Origin: Chionoecetes opilio
Lineage: Eukaryota > Arthropoda > Malacostraca > Decapoda > Majidae
DNA length: 64,000 nt
Assembly: GCA_016584305.1 (NCBI GenBank)
Contig: JACEEZ010003794.1
Coordinates: forward strand, 25,001-89,000
Direction of reading: 5' to 3'
Shown here: one piece after another, positions 1 to 14,699 of the stretch
Layout of the letters: each line of letters opens with the position of its first letter
Numbering within the stretch: position 1 is the first letter of the stretch
Notes under the pieces: model-generated
What the model saw: only the letters and a program-made list of their open reading frames with translations
Databases searched by the model: none
Told to the model about the DNA's origin: nothing
Program-made: the position numbers and the translations under genes

Positions 1-47
1 GCGTGCCTGACTCGCGTGGACAAGACCATGGGTGAATGACATATATG

Positions 48-315
48 CACACGCGCACACACACACACACACACACACACCAAACCACCATCACCACCAC
101 TCAGCCACAGACAGCCTAGAGTAGATCATGTCGAGGCTGCTGAGTGGTTCACCTTGGACAGGTAGACGAAAGAGGAGGAGGAGGAGGAGGAGGAGGAGGA
201 GAGGAGGAGGAGGAGGAGGAGGAGGAGGAGGAGGAGGAGGAGGAGGAGGAGAGGAGGAGGAGGAGGAGGAAGAGGAGAGAACAAGGACCGTGCATGAGTG
301 ATATCTGAGCAACCC

Positions 316-350
<35 letters not shown>

Positions 351-828
351 CACACACACACACACACACACACCACACACACACACACACACGCACACAC
401 ACACACACACACACACAAAGCGGCAAAAAAACACCTTGACAACTAAGAAGAAAAAGATGATGTTTGAGATGAAGAAGGTGATGATAATACTGCAAGAAGA
501 AGAAGAAGAGGAGAGGAGGAGGAGGAGGAGGAGGAGGAGGGAGGAGGAGGAGGAGGAGGAGGAGGAGGAGGTGACGCCTGAACGCACACTAGGAATGCCC
601 CCTCCTCCTCCTCCTCCTCCTTCATTAGCACGCAGAAGGAGATGAGGGCGTGTGGTCATCTCCCGCAGAGCTCATGGGATATAGAGACTGACGAGGAGGA
701 GGAGGAGGAGGAGGAGGAGGAGGAGGAAAGAGCAGGAGAAAAACTGACTGACTGACAACGAGGAGGAGGAGGAGGAGGAGGAGGAGGAGGAGGAGGAGGA
801 GGAGGAGGAGGAGGAGGAGGAGGAGGAG

Positions 829-882
<54 letters not shown>

Positions 883-890
883 GAGGGTTG
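48..890. repeat. Microsatellite cluster (AC, GGA, GACGAG)
   Basis: (AC)n at 52-80 and 318-416; (GGA)n at 172-282, 497-575, 693-727 and 763-832, passing into a clean (GACGAG) hexamer run at 832-882. No gene signal. Confidence 0.95.
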
Positions 891-1149
891 AGTAATTGAT
901 GCGTATCGTTGCTTCAGTGATGAGTTAATTGATGATGATAAAAATGATGACGATGAGTCCTATTGTGATTGTGTAATTGAGTGCGTTAAAAAAGTGTGTT
1001 GTTGTGTTTGGGTGCGTCCGAGTGTGTTATAAAACTGCTTACAGAAGAAAAAGATTATGCAAGACGAATTGCTAGTAAGTGCGTTAATAGAAAGCGATTA
1101 CAGTATGAAAACGTTCGTAGGATTAAGATCATTGAGAACGTTTGTAACC

Positions 1150-1337
1150 TGACAACCACCACCACTACTACTACCACCACAGAAACCACTACTACCACCA
1201 CAGAAACCACTACTACCACCACAGAAACCACTACCACCACCACCACCACCACCACAAACCACTACTACTACTACTACTACCACCACATAAACCACTACTG
1301 CCACCACCACCACCACTACTACTACCACTACTACCAT

Positions 1338-1415
<78 letters not shown>

Positions 1416-1643
1416 CACCACTACTACTAATACTACTACCACCACAGAAACCACTACTACCACCACCACAACCACTACTTCTACCACCATCACCACTACT
1501 ACTACTACCACCACCACCACTACTACTACTACCACTACCACCACCACAACCACTACTTCTACCACCAGCACCACCACTACTACTATTACACCACCACCAC
1601 CACCACCACTACTACTACCACCACCACCACTACTACTACTACC

Positions 1644-1681
<38 letters not shown>
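1150..1681. repeat. (ACC/ACT)n trinucleotide tract
   Basis: Imperfect triplets for 530 bp. 900-1149 to its left shows no gene or repeat I can name. Confidence 0.95.
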
Positions 1682-1779
1682 GCATCTACGCCAGGCCAAG
1701 GAACTGCGTAAATATCCCCGTTCTCTATGCAAGCTTGAGAAGGAGATGCAGGCTGCGTAGAATATCGATTTCCTTGTTA

Positions 1780-2089
<310 letters not shown>

Positions 2090-2152
2090 AATCTCTGTAT
2101 ATAAAACAAACATTCTTGTCAGTTTACTAAGAACATAGGAGATCTATTTTTA

Positions 2153-2186
<34 letters not shown>

Positions 2187-2248
2187 AGTAACACGAGACA
2201 TATCAAACTAAACTAAAAAACCCAAAAAAAACATTAACTGAACGAGGA

Positions 2249-2960
2249 GAAAAAGGAGGAGGAGGAGGAGGAGGAGGAGGAGGAGGAAGAGGAAGGGGTG
2301 GATCGAGGTAGGGTGGAGGACGGAGGACAAAGACATTCAGCTATAAAAACTCCTAGGAGGCAATAGCACAAGGTTCTGACTGTACCGGAAATATCACACC
2401 AAGGAGTCTTTCACCATAGCACAAACGACCTAAATAATACTAAATAATAGCCCAAACTACCTAAATAATACTAAATAATAGCCCAAACTACCTAAATAAT
2501 ACTAAATAATAGCCCAAATAACCTACATAATAGCCCTAAATACCCAAATGGTAGCCCAACTACCTAAATACTACTACATAATAGCCCAACTAACCTAAAT
2601 AATAGCCCTAAATACCTAAATAATAGCCCAACCTACCTAAATAATAGCCCACATAACCTAAACAATTGCCCAAAATACCCAAATAATAGCCCAAACTACC
2701 TACATAATACTAAACAATAGCCCAAAATACCTAAATAGTAGCCCCAAATGACAAAATATTACTAAATAATAGCCCAAATGACAAAATAATAGCACCAAAT
2801 GATTACAAAATAATTATAAATACCCAATTTGCACAAACACTAAAAAAATATATAATAGAATAAATAAATAAATACGTAAATAAAAAAAAGCCCAAATAAC
2901 CTAAATAATAGCCCAATTTAGACCACAAACTAAAGAACAAGGAATAGAGCAATAAGAATA
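2249..2960. repeat. GGA tract and degenerate AATAGCCCAAA tandem repeat
   Basis: (GGA)n at 2255-2288; from 2425 a degenerate repeat with AATAGCCCAAACTACCTAA and ACTAAATAAT. 2960-3290 is AT-rich with nothing recognised. Confidence 0.75.
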
Positions 2961-3289
2961 ATAGCCCAGCGTCCACTCGATTAATAGCCCAAATCTTTGT
3001 TTACATTGTTGGCTAAATCAAAACAAAGATTAATAAGAGTGTCTGAGCTGTATAAACACATTGAACAACACTAATAAACACACCCAGTGAGTGAAGGATT
3101 ATGTGAAGGAAGTTCAGTTAGTAATAAATAAAACAGTGTGCAAAAACGTGATTTGATTATATAACTAATAATTATATATTTACTATAACGCATTCACCCC
3201 ACAGCTTGTTTCTCACACAGCAACACTTACCCATCAAAAGTTATTGTAAATGGATGGATCTACAATTGTATCCCCAGCATTTCCAATTA

Positions 3290-3830
3290 TCTAGCGAAAA
3301 AAAAAAAATCTAATTTCTGGCTGCTAGAAAATATTCCAAAATTGACGAATATCAGGTTTTTGTTATTTTGCCGCAAAACTTGCCGTCGTAGAAAACTTAT
3401 CGAAGTAACAAAGGTTCATCTTGAGGTGTTCTACATAAGGCAGTAATCGGCTCTTCAATACACCTCATGGTTGTCGAGAAAATTGATATTTTGTATAAAT
3501 GTACGAATATGCTATTGTCTCGGTTATTTAGCAATCAATATTTTTTTGCTTTACGCCACATGGTAGCCCTTGATCTACTTCATATTTACTTCTCTATTCA
3601 TGTTGCACGTATCTGCCATAGTTTTTCAGTTATTGTAAAAAACGTGATTTAAAAAAAAATCTAGGCATACCCCTTGCAAATTTAGCAATATTTTTTGAAA
3701 AATAGATTTGCTTGAAAATTAGTTCCTAGCAGTTATCGGGCATGGTGAACACGAATCTGGAGTCAGTTTTCAGTTACAATGATTAGAAGTTCCTATTTCA
3801 GCCAATTCACAATGACATGATACTTCCAGA
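3290..3830 (-). repeat. Dispersed repeat E, copy 1
   Basis: It contains AGGTTTTTGTTATTTTGCCG, TTTTTCAGTTATTG, GGCATACCCCTTGCAAA and AGCAGTTATCGGGCATG. About 500 bp, the longest copy. A tRNA-like fragment lies 75 bp from its right end; orientation is assigned by that. Confidence 0.6.
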
Positions 3831-3904
3831 TATTCCTTAAAAACCACAAATTAGACAAAACTTACTACAAGACATAGAATCTGATAGGCATTGCTAGATT
3901 AATC

Positions 3905-3941
3905 ATGTGAGCCGAACGTGCTAACCGCTACACTACGGAGT
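3905..3941 (-). repeat. tRNA-derived (Val-like) fragment, possible SINE head
   Basis: On the minus strand, CCGTAGTGTAGCGGTTAGCA then CGTTCGGCTCACA matches the 5' half of a valine-type tRNA, including a good A box (TAGTGTAGCGG). It stops after the anticodon-arm region, so it is not a functional tRNA. It sits between a GT run and repeat E, and may be the head of a SINE. Confidence 0.45.
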
Positions 3942-3946
3942 ACCCT

Positions 3947-4400
<454 letters not shown>

Positions 4401-4567
4401 GGCTTATTATAAACTTCTATTGTTTTTTTCGTGACGTGACTTGGCGTTCTGTTATTAACTTATTTTGTATTAAAGGAGAGAGGGGAAGGGAAAGGGGGAT
4501 TATGTCTGTCGTCTGTCTGTCTGTCTGTCTGGTACCACACTAAAGAATATTAAATGTTATGACAATA

Positions 4568-5366
4568 TTAACCCTTTCACGCTCAGATCTTTCCTTTGCT
4601 ATATAAATTCATCTGTTGTTAGCCATAAAATTACGAAAAGTAACTAAATATACCAAATTAGCAGTGGTGGGCGCCGTTAATCAAAAAGTTAACTTCGTTA
4701 ACCATTAATCCGTTAACCAAAAAATTAACTTCGATAACCGTTAATCAGTTAATTCTTTAAAAATGTAACGGAAGTTATCGATAAACCGTTAACGTAAATT
4801 TTTATTATAGAAAAAAAAAAATCTGTTTTTGCTCTAAAACCACCTAAAAACACCTTTGAAAAGTGCCAAAACTATAAAATCTGCCTTTATGGGTTTTTTA
4901 AGGGCTTCAGAACCCAAAAACTATAGTTTTTTTTGCTTTAGAGTTAAAAAAGGCAATTTTATAGTTTTAACTTAAAAAAAACCTAAAAAAGGCAATTTCA
5001 TAGTTTTGGCTGTTTTAGGGTTGTAAAGGCTGCCACAGCCAGAAAAAGGTGAACAAAAACTTAAATGAAACACAATATTAGTATAAAACTAAAAAAAATT
5101 GGGTTAGCGGAAGTTAAATGTAACGGAAGTTAATTAGTCCGATAACGATTTCCAAAGTTAAGTTAAAAGTTAAATCGTTAACGAAAATGTTAACTTCGTT
5201 AATTAACGATTAACGGATTAACGGTTTGGTGCCCACCTTTGCAAATTAGCTAGTGGTCAAGGATACTAAACAGGTCATAGCTATAAAACATTGCTTATAT
5301 TCACTAAAAATCATCTAATGGTACACAAATTACAATGCAAATTACGTTCTGGGCCTCAAGGGTTAA
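4568..5366 (-). mobile_element. piggyBac-like MITE A, copy 1 (interrupted by hAT)
   Basis: TTAA-bounded MITE with ends CCCTTTCACGCTCAGA and its partner. Without the hAT insert it is about 210 bp, like the other copies. It lies in the reverse orientation relative to copy 2. Confidence 0.85.
4662..5241. mobile_element. hAT-type non-autonomous element, 580 bp
   Basis: The ends are inverted (CAGTGGTGGGC at left, and CAAAGGTGGGC as the reverse complement at right), with GTTAACTTCGTTAACG-like repeats inside. It is flanked by a perfect 8-bp duplication, CAAATTAG (4654-4661 and 5242-5249), the hallmark of hAT transposition. It has no coding sequence and is inserted inside a copy of MITE family A. 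Confidence 0.9.
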
Positions 5367-5885
5367 TATGCAGGACCTGTATCTCCCTAATGACGTGACC
5401 CACTACCTGTCCATCATTAAGCCTTTCATCTTACCTATCTAGTCCCTTCCCTATTAATTAACCTGCCTACCTGCTGACCTATCAATCTATCTCCCTATGT
5501 ACTCTATCCTTTGTCCTATCACCATCACTACTATCACTACCATCTACTACCTATATTATCTACTTATCTGTCTATCTATCTATTCACCTATGTATATATC
5601 TATTCACCTATGTATATATGTCTTCCTTCTTCTACCTATCCATTATCTTCCTCCTCCTCCTTTACCTTTGTCCTATCACCATCACTACTATCACTATCAT
5701 CTACTATCTACATCAGCATTTCCCAACCTGGAGGGAATTTTCAGGATTCTAAAGAGCAAATATATCCTGATTGACATCTAAATTACTAGCATTTAGTTGA
5801 CAAAAATAAATCTCTTAGAATGTGGCTGTTGACTTTTCTTCCAGTATATATAGAAATAGAGGACAGTGTCTGTATACTTGTGTTA
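5367..5885. other. No gene; CTAT-rich stretch with a local duplication
   Basis: TTTGTCCTATCACCATCACT occurs at about 5510 and 5668, flanking (CTAT/CACCTATGTATATAT) repeats. Nothing coding. Confidence 0.6.
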
Positions 5886-6098
5886 TTAACCCCTTGAGGC
5901 CCAGAACGTAATTTCCATTGTAATTTGTGTGGCATTAGACAATTTTTAGTGACTATAAGCAATGTTTTATAGCTATGACCTATTTATTATCCTTATCCAC
6001 TAACTAATTTGGTATATTCAGTGACTTTTTATAATTTTATGGCTCGACAACAGACAGTTTTATATAGCAAAGGAAAGATCTGGGTGTGAAGGGGTTAA
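5886..6098 (+). mobile_element. piggyBac-like MITE A, copy 2
   Basis: It runs from TTAACCCCTTGAGGCCCAGA to a terminus reading TCTGGGTGTGAAGGGGTTAA: imperfect inverted ends of about 16 bp flanked by TTAA. It is roughly 210 bp and AT-rich inside, with no coding capacity. The TTAA target and the CCCCTT start suggest mobilisation by a piggyBac-type transposase (inference). Confidence 0.85.
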
Positions 6099-6284
6099 GC
6101 AAGTAAATTATGTGTTTTGGCTACTTTTTCCTTCTCCACATGAAGGGGGAAATCCGTATGGTTGAACTGGTTGAAGGGGAAACAACAGTAAAAAGGTTGG
6201 GAATCACTGTTCTATATTGTCTACTGATCAGTCTATCTGTTTACTATATGTCTTGCTTTTCTCTCATCATCTTCCCCCTTCTCT

Positions 6285-6617
6285 TGTCCTATCATCATCG
6301 TTGATCATCCTCCTATCGTTGTCCCACCACCAAATAAACAAATACTCCTTGTCTTGTCCTATCATCATCGTTGATCATCCTCCTATCGTTGTCCCACCAC
6401 CAAATAAACAAATACTCCTTGTCTTGTCCTATCATCATCGTTGATCATCCTCCTATCGTTGTCCCACCACCAAATAAACAAATACTCCTTGTCTTGTCCT
6501 ATCATCATCGTTGATCATCCTCCTATCGTTGTCCCATCACCAAATAAACAAACACCCCTTCTCTTGTCCTATCATCATCGTTGATCATACTCCTATCGTT
6601 GTCCCATCACCAAATAA
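6285..6617. repeat. 60-bp tandem repeat, about 5.5 copies
   Basis: The unit contains CTATCATCATCGTTGATCAT, CCTCCTATCGTTGTCCCA and CAAATAAACAAATACTCC; the middle copies are identical. 6620-7240 to the right shows nothing recognised. Confidence 0.9.
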
Positions 6618-7243
6618 GCAATCCCAACTGTCTCTAGCTTTTCCCACAATGTTTAGTCCCGAACCATTCATCATAAGCCATTAGTGAGCAAAAACATCTG
6701 ACAATGAATCAAAACAAATGGCAACAAAGAGTATCTAATATTGACCAAAACATTATCCATTACTACAGATATTCTTTTCTCTTGATATTTTTTCTCTTTA
6801 CAATCATATTACTCCTTGTTTTCTCTTACATGTATTACACTGTACTACATATTGCTACATCTTAAGAGCCTTTAACAGATACATACTCTCCTTACCCTTA
6901 ACACTAGATGAGCTACATTCCTCTATCATCTAGGTTATAAGTGCGTTGATGTGCGGTCTTCGTTGATATAAAGAGAGGGATGGGGAGGCTGGCAGGACAA
7001 GTTAAGTGTTAGGTACCCAATCGAGTATCTGAACGAATGCCGCTTTGCTTGCTGTCTCGGATTTCCAGGCAGAGTTAAAGTGGATATCTGGCTTATTATG
7101 CATTTTTGAAGAACGGCAGGTGAGATGAAAATTGTTAGGGTGGTGGGTGGGTGGGGTGAGTGAGAGGGGTGTGGGGGAGGGGGGTTCGGGGAGAGAGAGG
7201 GGGGTGTTGAGAGTGCACCTTTGGGCTTATTGCATTTGTATGT

Positions 7244-7497
<254 letters not shown>

Positions 7498-7619
7498 CGT
7501 AAGGCCTGTGTTTACCCTCTTGGGCACACCCTACTCTGTGCTACACACATATACACAAGGCCAAAATTTTAAACAAAATAAGCTGACATCTGAACTCTTG
7601 AGCAAGCATATATTACCCC

Positions 7620-10600
7620 CCCGTACCACCACCACACCCATCCCTCTACCCCCTACAGATCCAAGAATATATCCCCCCTACACCACTACCACCTCGCCCA
7701 TCCCACTATCCCTTTTACAGATCCAAGAATATATCACCCCCCACCACCCTCACCCATCCCACTATCCCCCTACAGATCCAAGAATATATCCCCCACCACA
7801 CTACCACCTCACCCATTCCTCTATCCCCCCACTCACCACCACCTCATCCCCATCCCTATCCCCTCCACCCACACACATACACACACCTATCCCTCTATCC
7901 CCTCCACCCACACACATACACACACCCATCCCTCTATCCCCTCCACCCACACACATACACACACCCATCCCTCTATCCCCCCACCCACCACCCACACACA
8001 TACACACACCCATCCCTCTATCCCCTCCACCCACACACATACACACACCCATCCCTCTACCCCCTCCACCCACACACATACACACACCCATCCCTCTATC
8101 CCCCACCCACACACATACACACACCCATCCCTCTACCCCCTCCACCCACACACATACACACACCCATCCCTCTATCCCCCCAACCCACACACATACACAC
8201 ACCCATCCCTCTATCCCCCCACCCACACACAACACACCCATCCCTCTATCCCCCCACCCCACACATACACACACCCATCCCTCTATCCCCCCCACCCACA
8301 CACATACACACACCCATCCCTCTATCCCCCCCACCCACACACATACACACACCCATCCCTCTATCCCCTCCACCACCACCCACCCTACACACACCCATCC
8401 CTCTATCCCCCCACCCACACCATACACACACCCATCCCTCTATCCCCCACCCCACACATACACACACCCATCCCTCTATCCCCCACCCACCACCCACACA
8501 CATACACACACCCATCCCTCTATCCCCTCCACCCACACACATACACACACCCATCCCTCTATCCCCCCCAACCCACACCATCCCTCTACCCTCACCCACC
8601 CCATCCCTTCCCCCCACCCACACACATACACACACCATCCCTCTATCCCCTCCACCCACACACATACACACACCCATCCCTCTATCCCCCTCCACCCACA
8701 ACATACACACACCCATCCCTCTATCCCCTCCACCCACCCCACATACACACACCCATCCCTCTATCCCCTCCACCCACACACATACACACACCCATCCCTC
8801 TATCCCCCACCCACCACCCACACACCATCCCTCTATCCCCCCCACCCACACACATACACACACCCATCCCTCTATCCCCCCCACCCACACACATACACAC
8901 ACCCATCCCTCTATCCCCACCACCCACACACATACACACACCCATCCCTCTATCCCCCCCACCCACACACATACACACACCCATCCCTCTATCCCCTCCA
9001 CCCACACCCACACACATACACACACCCATCCTCTATCCCTCCACACACATACACACACCCATCCCTCTATCCCTCCACACCACCCACACACATACACACA
9101 CCCATCCCTCTATCCCCTCCACCCACACACATACACACACCCATCCCTCTATCCCCTCCACCCACACCCACACACATACACACACCCATCCCTCTATCCC
9201 CTCCACCCACACACATACACACACCCATCCCTCTATCCCCCCCACCCACACACATACACACACCCATCCCTCTATCCCCTCCACCCACCACCCACACACA
9301 TACACACACCCATCCCTCTATCCCCCCACCACACACATACACACACCCATCCCTCTATCCCCCCCACCCCACACACATACACACACCCATCCCTCTATCC
9401 CCTCCACCACACACATACACACACCCATCCCTCTATCCCCTCCACCCACACCACCCATCCCTCATCCCCTCCACCCACACACATACACACACCCATCCCT
9501 CTATCCCCTCCACCCACACACATACACACACCCATCCCTCTATCCCCTCCACCCACACACATACACACACCCATCCCTCTATCCCCCCCCCACTACACAC
9601 ATACACACACCCATCCCTTCCCCTCCCACCATCCCCATCCCCCACCCACACACATACACACCCATCCCTCTATCCCCTCACCCACCACCCACACACATAC
9701 ACACACCCATCCCTCTATCCCCTCCACCCACACACATACACACACCCATCCCTCTATCCCCTCCACCCACACACATACACACACCCATCCCTCTATCCCC
9801 CCCACCCACACACATACACACACCCATCCCTCTATCCCCCCACCCACACACATACACACACCCATCCCTCTATCCCCCCCACCCACACACATACACACAC
9901 CCATCCCTCTATCCCCTCCACCCACACACATACACACACCCATCCCTCTATCCCCCCACCCCACCACACACATACACACACCCATCCTCTATCCCCTCAC
10001 CCACACACATACACACACCATCCTCTATCCCCCACCCACCACCCACACACATACACACACCCATCCCTCTATCCCTCACCCACACATCATCAACACCCAT
10101 CCTCTATCTCCACCCACACACATACACACACACCACCTCTATCCCCCCACCACCACACATACACACACCATCCCTCTTCCCCCCATCCCCACACATACAC
10201 ACACCCATCCCTCTATCCCCCCACCCAACAAATACACACACCCATCCCTCTATCCCCTCCACCACACCCACACAATACACACACCATCCTCTATCCTCCA
10301 CCAACACATACACAACCCATCCTCTATCCCTCCACCAACCACCCACACACATACACACACCCATCCCTCTATCCCCTCCACCACACACATAACAACCCAT
10401 CCCTCTATCCCCACCACACAACAATAAACAAACCATCCTCTATCCCCTCCACCCACCACCCACACACATACACACACCCATCCTCTATCCCTCCACCCAC
10501 ACACATACACACACCACCCTCTATCCTCCACCACACCACACACATACACACACCCATCCTCACCCTCCACCCACACACCATCATACACATACACACAACC

Positions 10601-11470
10601 ATCCCTCTATCCCCTCCACCCACACACATACACACAACCATCCCTCTATCCCTCCACCACACCCACACACTACACAACCCATCCCTCTATCCCCCACCAC
10701 ACACATACACACTACCCATCCCTCTATCCCCTCCACCCCACACATACACACACCCATCCCTCTATCCCCCCCACTACCACATACACAACCCATCTCTATC
10801 CCCCACCCACACACATACACACACCATCTCTATCCCCCCACCACACAATCACACACCCATCCTCTATCCCTCCACCCACACCAAAATACAACACCCATCT
10901 ACATCCCTCACCCACACATACCACACCATCCCTCTATCCTCACCCCCACACATACACAACCCTCCTCTATCCTCACCACACAATACACACACCATCCATC
11001 TATCCTCTCACACCACACACATAACAACACTATCCTATCCCTCACCCACACACATACAACACATCCTCTATACCCACACACAACACACACCCATCCTCTA
11101 TCCCCCCACCACACATACACACACCACCTCACCTCAAAAAAAAACCAATAACACAACAACATACACACACCCATTCCCTCTATCCCTCCACCCACCACCA
11201 CACACATACACACACCCATCCTCTATCCCCTCCACCCACACCACACATACACACACCCATCCCTCTATCCCCCCCCACCATACCACCTCACCCATCCCTC
11301 TATCCCCCACTCACCACCTCATCCCCATCCTATACCCCTTACAGACCCAGCCTTTCTTCACCTATGTAGTACAGTGGAGCTTATTCTAAAACAAAATAAG
11401 CTGACATCTGAACTTTGAGCAAGCATATATTACCCCCCCTACCACCACCACCTCACCCATCCCTCTATCC
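7620..11470. repeat. 39-bp minisatellite, about 3.8 kb
   Basis: The unit has two parts, CCCATCCCTCTATCCCCTCC and ACCCACACACATACACACA. It is cleanest at 7860-10000 and decays to the right. Both borders carry the same unique sequence (AATAAGCTGACATCTGAACT and AGCAAGCATATATTACC at about 7577 and 11396). A further border copy (ACAGATCCAAGAACATATCC) is at 12.6 kb. The period is a multiple of three, so one long frame stays open by chance. Confidence 0.95.
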
Positions 11471-12003
11471 CCCCTACAACCCCAACTCCGCTCCAACGTA
11501 AAAAATAATAATAATAATAATAATATGTAAATGATGTATCACTATATATCCAACATTAGGATAATCATAGATGTAACATACCAATTGCAAACCCACACTT
11601 TTCTGGGTACAATATTTTTCATACCCAAGCAGGATTTATTCATCTGGCATTATCTGATTCTCTTTCTTGTTTAGCTTGTTTGGGGACTGGCAACGAAGAC
11701 GGGGGGGGGGGGTTTGCCCTTTTTGCCCTTCGTGATGTAAAAAGGAAAAAAAAAAAACTATCTTTGTTTGGGTTTGCAGTTACAGGGATCATAATATTGT
11801 AATCTTGTGTATTTGTAAAGTTTCTATAATGCCAGGGTTGGGTGGTGAGAGGGCCTTGCTATCCTAACTAACAATCAATCGCATCACTTCAGACTCCAAG
11901 GATATATAAAAATAAAAATAAATAAAAAATAAAAAAAATAAAAACTTTAAACCTTAACCTTAAAGTCTTCCTTAAACTTCAACCCAACATAAAAAAACAT
12001 CTT
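11471..12003. other. AT-rich, no gene
   Basis: A-rich and AATAAT runs, one short SINE-like copy and a G run at 11701-11712. Nothing coding. Confidence 0.6.
11668..11760 (+). repeat. SINE-like family J, short copy
   Basis: GGGGACTGGCAACGAAGAC, a G run, CCCTTCGTGATGTAAAAA and a poly-A tail. Confidence 0.35.
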
Positions 12004-12433
12004 TTCTATGGTTTTCTTTTTTTTTCCTACGACATTTTTTCCTATGGCATTTTTTCCTACGGCATATTTACCTACGACATTTTTTCCTACGACATTTTTT
12101 CCTACGGCATTTTTTCCTATGGCATATTTACCTACGACATTTTTTCCTACGGCATTTTTTCCTACGGCATTTTTTCCTACGACATTTTTTCCTACGGCAT
12201 TTTTTCCTACGACATTTTTCCCTACGACTCCTACGTAAAAAAAATAATCATAAATGAATAAATAACTAAAAATATATTAAGTATCGCTCTTCTGCGGCTC
12301 CAACATAAAAAATAAAAATAAAAATAAAAATAATAAATAAATAAGTATCACTCTTCTAAGGCACCAACATAATAAAAATAATAATAATAATAAAAATAAT
12401 TAAAAACAACAACTTAAGTATCACTCTCAAAGG

Positions 12434-12488
<55 letters not shown>

Positions 12489-12490
12489 AT
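12004..12490. repeat. 15-bp CCTACGGCATTTTTT repeat and A-rich tracts
   Basis: About 15 units at 12025-12235 alternating CCTACGACATTTTTT, CCTACGGCATTTTTT and CCTATGGCATATTTA; then AATAAA/AATAAT repeats and poly-A at 12437-12487. Confidence 0.9.
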
Positions 12491-12559
12491 AACTATCACT
12501 CTTCACCCGTAAAATATTATGTCCCATTATAAAGATACATATTTTGTCTTCGCATCTCC

Positions 12560-12900
<341 letters not shown>

Positions 12901-12931
12901 ATATTGACAAAGGACCAGTTTTACAGAATGT

Positions 12932-13143
12932 TTTATCCCTTAAGGCCCACAACGTAATTTCCATCATAATTTGAGCACCATTAGACAATTTTAATGCATA
13001 TAAGCAATGTTTTAATAGCCATGACCGGTTTAATATCCTTGTCCACTATCAAATTTGGTATATTCAGTTATTTTTTGTAATTTTATGGCTTACAACTGAC
13101 GATTTTATACAGCAAAGGAAAGGTCTGGGCGTGAAGGGGTTAA
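12932..13143 (+). mobile_element. piggyBac-like MITE A, copy 3
   Basis: Same family. The left TTAA has decayed to TTAT; the right end TCTGGGCGTGAAGGGGTTAA is intact. Confidence 0.8.
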
Positions 13144-13365
13144 CGTCATAACAAAAGAACAAAAAATAGGATACACTTTGTCCAAGTAAAAATAAAAATA
13201 CTAAATGCACTCAAAAGAAAAGAAGATGCCACTATACAAGAGGATAGTGTTCAAAAAGCATCCACAAATTGTTCACAGATATCATAATGGCAGTCATTCT
13301 CTCAAGCTGTTCACTGATACTACTATGTCCCCTAATGTGCCTATATTATGTATTTTTTGTTTTGC

Positions 13366-13395
13366 TGTTTTGCTCTAGTACTTAAGATAACTCCT

Positions 13396-13430
<35 letters not shown>

Positions 13431-13520
13431 ACATCATTTACATTTTTACGTCTTGTTGTTGTTGCTTATTTTGTCTGTATGCCTCCGGGCGGTAATAAAA
13501 TCATTGTTATTATTATTATA
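13366..13520 (+). repeat. LINE 3' tail family L, copy 1
   Basis: It contains TTTGCTCTAGTACTTAAG, a T run, TGTATGCCTCCGGGCGG, then AATAAAAT and (ATT)n. This is the usual form of a 3'-truncated retroelement tail. Confidence 0.5.
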
Positions 13521-13749
13521 CAAGAGGACGGTGGAATGGTGGAATTAGTGGGAATAATAATGGCAGTGGGAATTTATTAAAAGTTGGAGTTTATAGTGGA
13601 AGATAGTGGAATTCAGAGGATAGTGGAGGTAATAATGGAGGTGCTGTTACGACCTCTACAATTAATGGAGCCTGTTTGTCTGACTTGCACGACCAGTTTT
13701 TATTACCTGATGAGATACAAAGGAGGAAAAGTCTATAAGTAAACGTAAC

Positions 13750-13940
13750 TAACCTGTCCGGAATGCCAAATACGTCATAAGGAATTTTTCTTGTACGTAA
13801 AGTCTATAATCTTCGTAAAAAAAAAAGTCTATAATCTTCGTAAAGAGAAAAAATAGTCGCATTATCTTCGACAGAGTGAGAAAAAGTTGTAATACCAGAT
13901 CAATGCTTATAGAATCAACAGAGAAAGGTTGAGCAAGATG

Positions 13941-14014
<74 letters not shown>

Positions 14015-14515
14015 ACACACACACACACACACACACCCACACCCACACACATCCACCCACACCCCCACACACCACCCACACCCACACCCCACACACACAC
14101 ATACCCACACCCACACCCACGCACACAAAAAGATGGACACAAAAAGCGATAATTTTTTTTTTTTACGATAAACATGGCACGAATTTGAATATAAAATGAA
14201 GAAAAAGTCTATCTATCTATCTAAAAATAGTATCTATAAGAGTAATCCGTCTGGAATGCCAAAAACGTAATCAGAAATTTTATGTTACGTTAAGTCTATA
14301 ATCTTCGTAAAGAGAAAAAAAAAGTCAAATTATCTTCGACGGAGAAAAAGTTGCAATACCAGATCGACGATGCTTATAAAACCAACAGAGAAAGGTTGAA
14401 CGATTAAGATGAACTATAAAAAAAATATATAATACTAATAAATAAAATAAATATACGTGTAAAAATTATAAACATGGCCCGTATTTGGATGTATGAAAAA
14501 AAGTGTCTGCGAAGA
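13750..14515. repeat. Segmental duplication around a (CA)n tract
   Basis: About 200 bp (CTGGAATGCCAAA, AGTCTATAATCTTCGTAAAG, ATTATCTTCGAC, AACAGAGAAAGGTTGA) occur at 13750-13945 and again at 14245-14415. ATAAACATGGC follows in both cases (14168 and 14470). The first copy is split from its tail by (CA)n/(CCCACA)n at 13941-14127. Confidence 0.75.
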
Positions 14516-14699
14516 AAATATAAATAGACCGAGGGAATAATAGTGGAATAATAGTATGGTAGTTATATTGCAGGGTATAAAAGTACGTAATGATAGGAGA
14601 TGATGTAACGAAGGGAGACACGAGAACTTACTATGAAGGAAAGGCATAAATACGTAAAATTAAAATAAAAAAATACATGTACACACACACACACACACA

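Noticed and set aside
3905..3941. Functional tRNA gene
   Set aside because: Only the 5' half resembles tRNA; no B box or 3' acceptor stem follows.
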